Shown here piece by piece: positions 63,892 through 64,000 of a stretch of DNA of 64,000 nucleotides. Location of the stretch: assembly GCA_963920525.1 (NCBI GenBank), contig OY986436.1, forward strand, positions 87,000,289 to 87,064,288, read 5' to 3'. The translations under genes and the position numbers were made by a program. Within the stretch, counting starts at the first letter, position 1, and each line of letters begins with the position of its first letter. The stretch comes from Dichetophora obliterata (Eukaryota > Arthropoda > Insecta > Diptera > Sciomyzidae). The notes under the pieces were generated by a model. The model was not told the DNA's origin and searched no databases. It worked only from the letters and a program-made list of their open reading frames with translations.

Positions 63892-64000
63892 CTCCTTTCC
63901 TGTTTTATAAGATCAATAGGCGAGCAATTAATGAAAAAACGAACATAAAGTGAGGCATGTGCTTTTTAGGAATCACTATCAATATTTTCAGTAAAAAAAT
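63892..64000. other. Window end, nothing recognised
   Basis: AT-rich sequence cut by the end of the window. Confidence 0.4.

Noticed and set aside
1..64000. LTR retrotransposons or endogenous viruses
   Set aside because: I saw no pair of long direct terminal repeats, no primer-binding site and no gag, protease, integrase or envelope frame.

Overview
The window is AT-rich, intron-bearing animal DNA, almost certainly from a brachyceran (higher) fly. The diagnostic evidence is a single host gene on the + strand: the calcitonin-like diuretic hormone 31 gene (Dh31). Its three coding exons lie at about 512-611, 50872-50985 and 51172-51307. They join in frame into a 113-residue prepropeptide with a signal peptide, a KR cleavage site, a 31-residue hormone almost identical to the Drosophila peptide, an amidation glycine and an RRRR site. 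Genus or species cannot be set from the sequence alone.

Nearly everything between exon 1 and exon 2 (a 50.3 kb intron) is transposable-element sequence. From left to right: a motif-array repeat with a tRNA-like core (1739-2420); a Tc3-like Tc1/mariner element that looks intact (2545-4167); a decayed CR1/jockey-type LINE with a PHD-like ORF1 (about 4200-8280); copy A of a hairpin-ended repeat with a TIR element nested in it (8976-11084); a LINE fragment (12.8-13.5 kb); several MITEs; a Helitron-like element (20876-25171, minus) interrupted by a pogo/Tigger element; MITEs and arrays at 26-28 kb; a second Helitron-like copy in the opposite orientation (28428-30797); two hAT-type MITEs with perfect 8-bp target duplications (31485-32468 and 32543-36075), the second carrying a nested pile of other elements; two relics of an unrecognised spliced protein (36.3-36.8 and 42.2-42.8 kb), the latter inside a CACTG-ended element; a hAT transposase tail; LINE fragments at 37.7-40.2 kb; and a 5'-truncated LOA/I-type LINE with RNase H (45943-49079).

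Downstream of Dh31 is its AT-rich 3' UTR with candidate poly(A) signals, then about 4 kb with no gene found. After that comes a GC-richer LOA/I-type LINE with ends and target duplication preserved but coding capacity lost (56582-61712), inserted into an older TIR element, and more MITEs to the end.

The host gene is a neuropeptide precursor; the other frames are mobile-element genes, mostly broken. The Tc3-like transposase is the only element gene whose full reading frame looks undamaged. Several insertions can be proven from target-site duplications, and two from an uninterrupted copy of the same site elsewhere in the window. The strongest candidates for something undescribed are a set of TIR elements, each built from its own short repeated motif, and the split protein family found in one of them.
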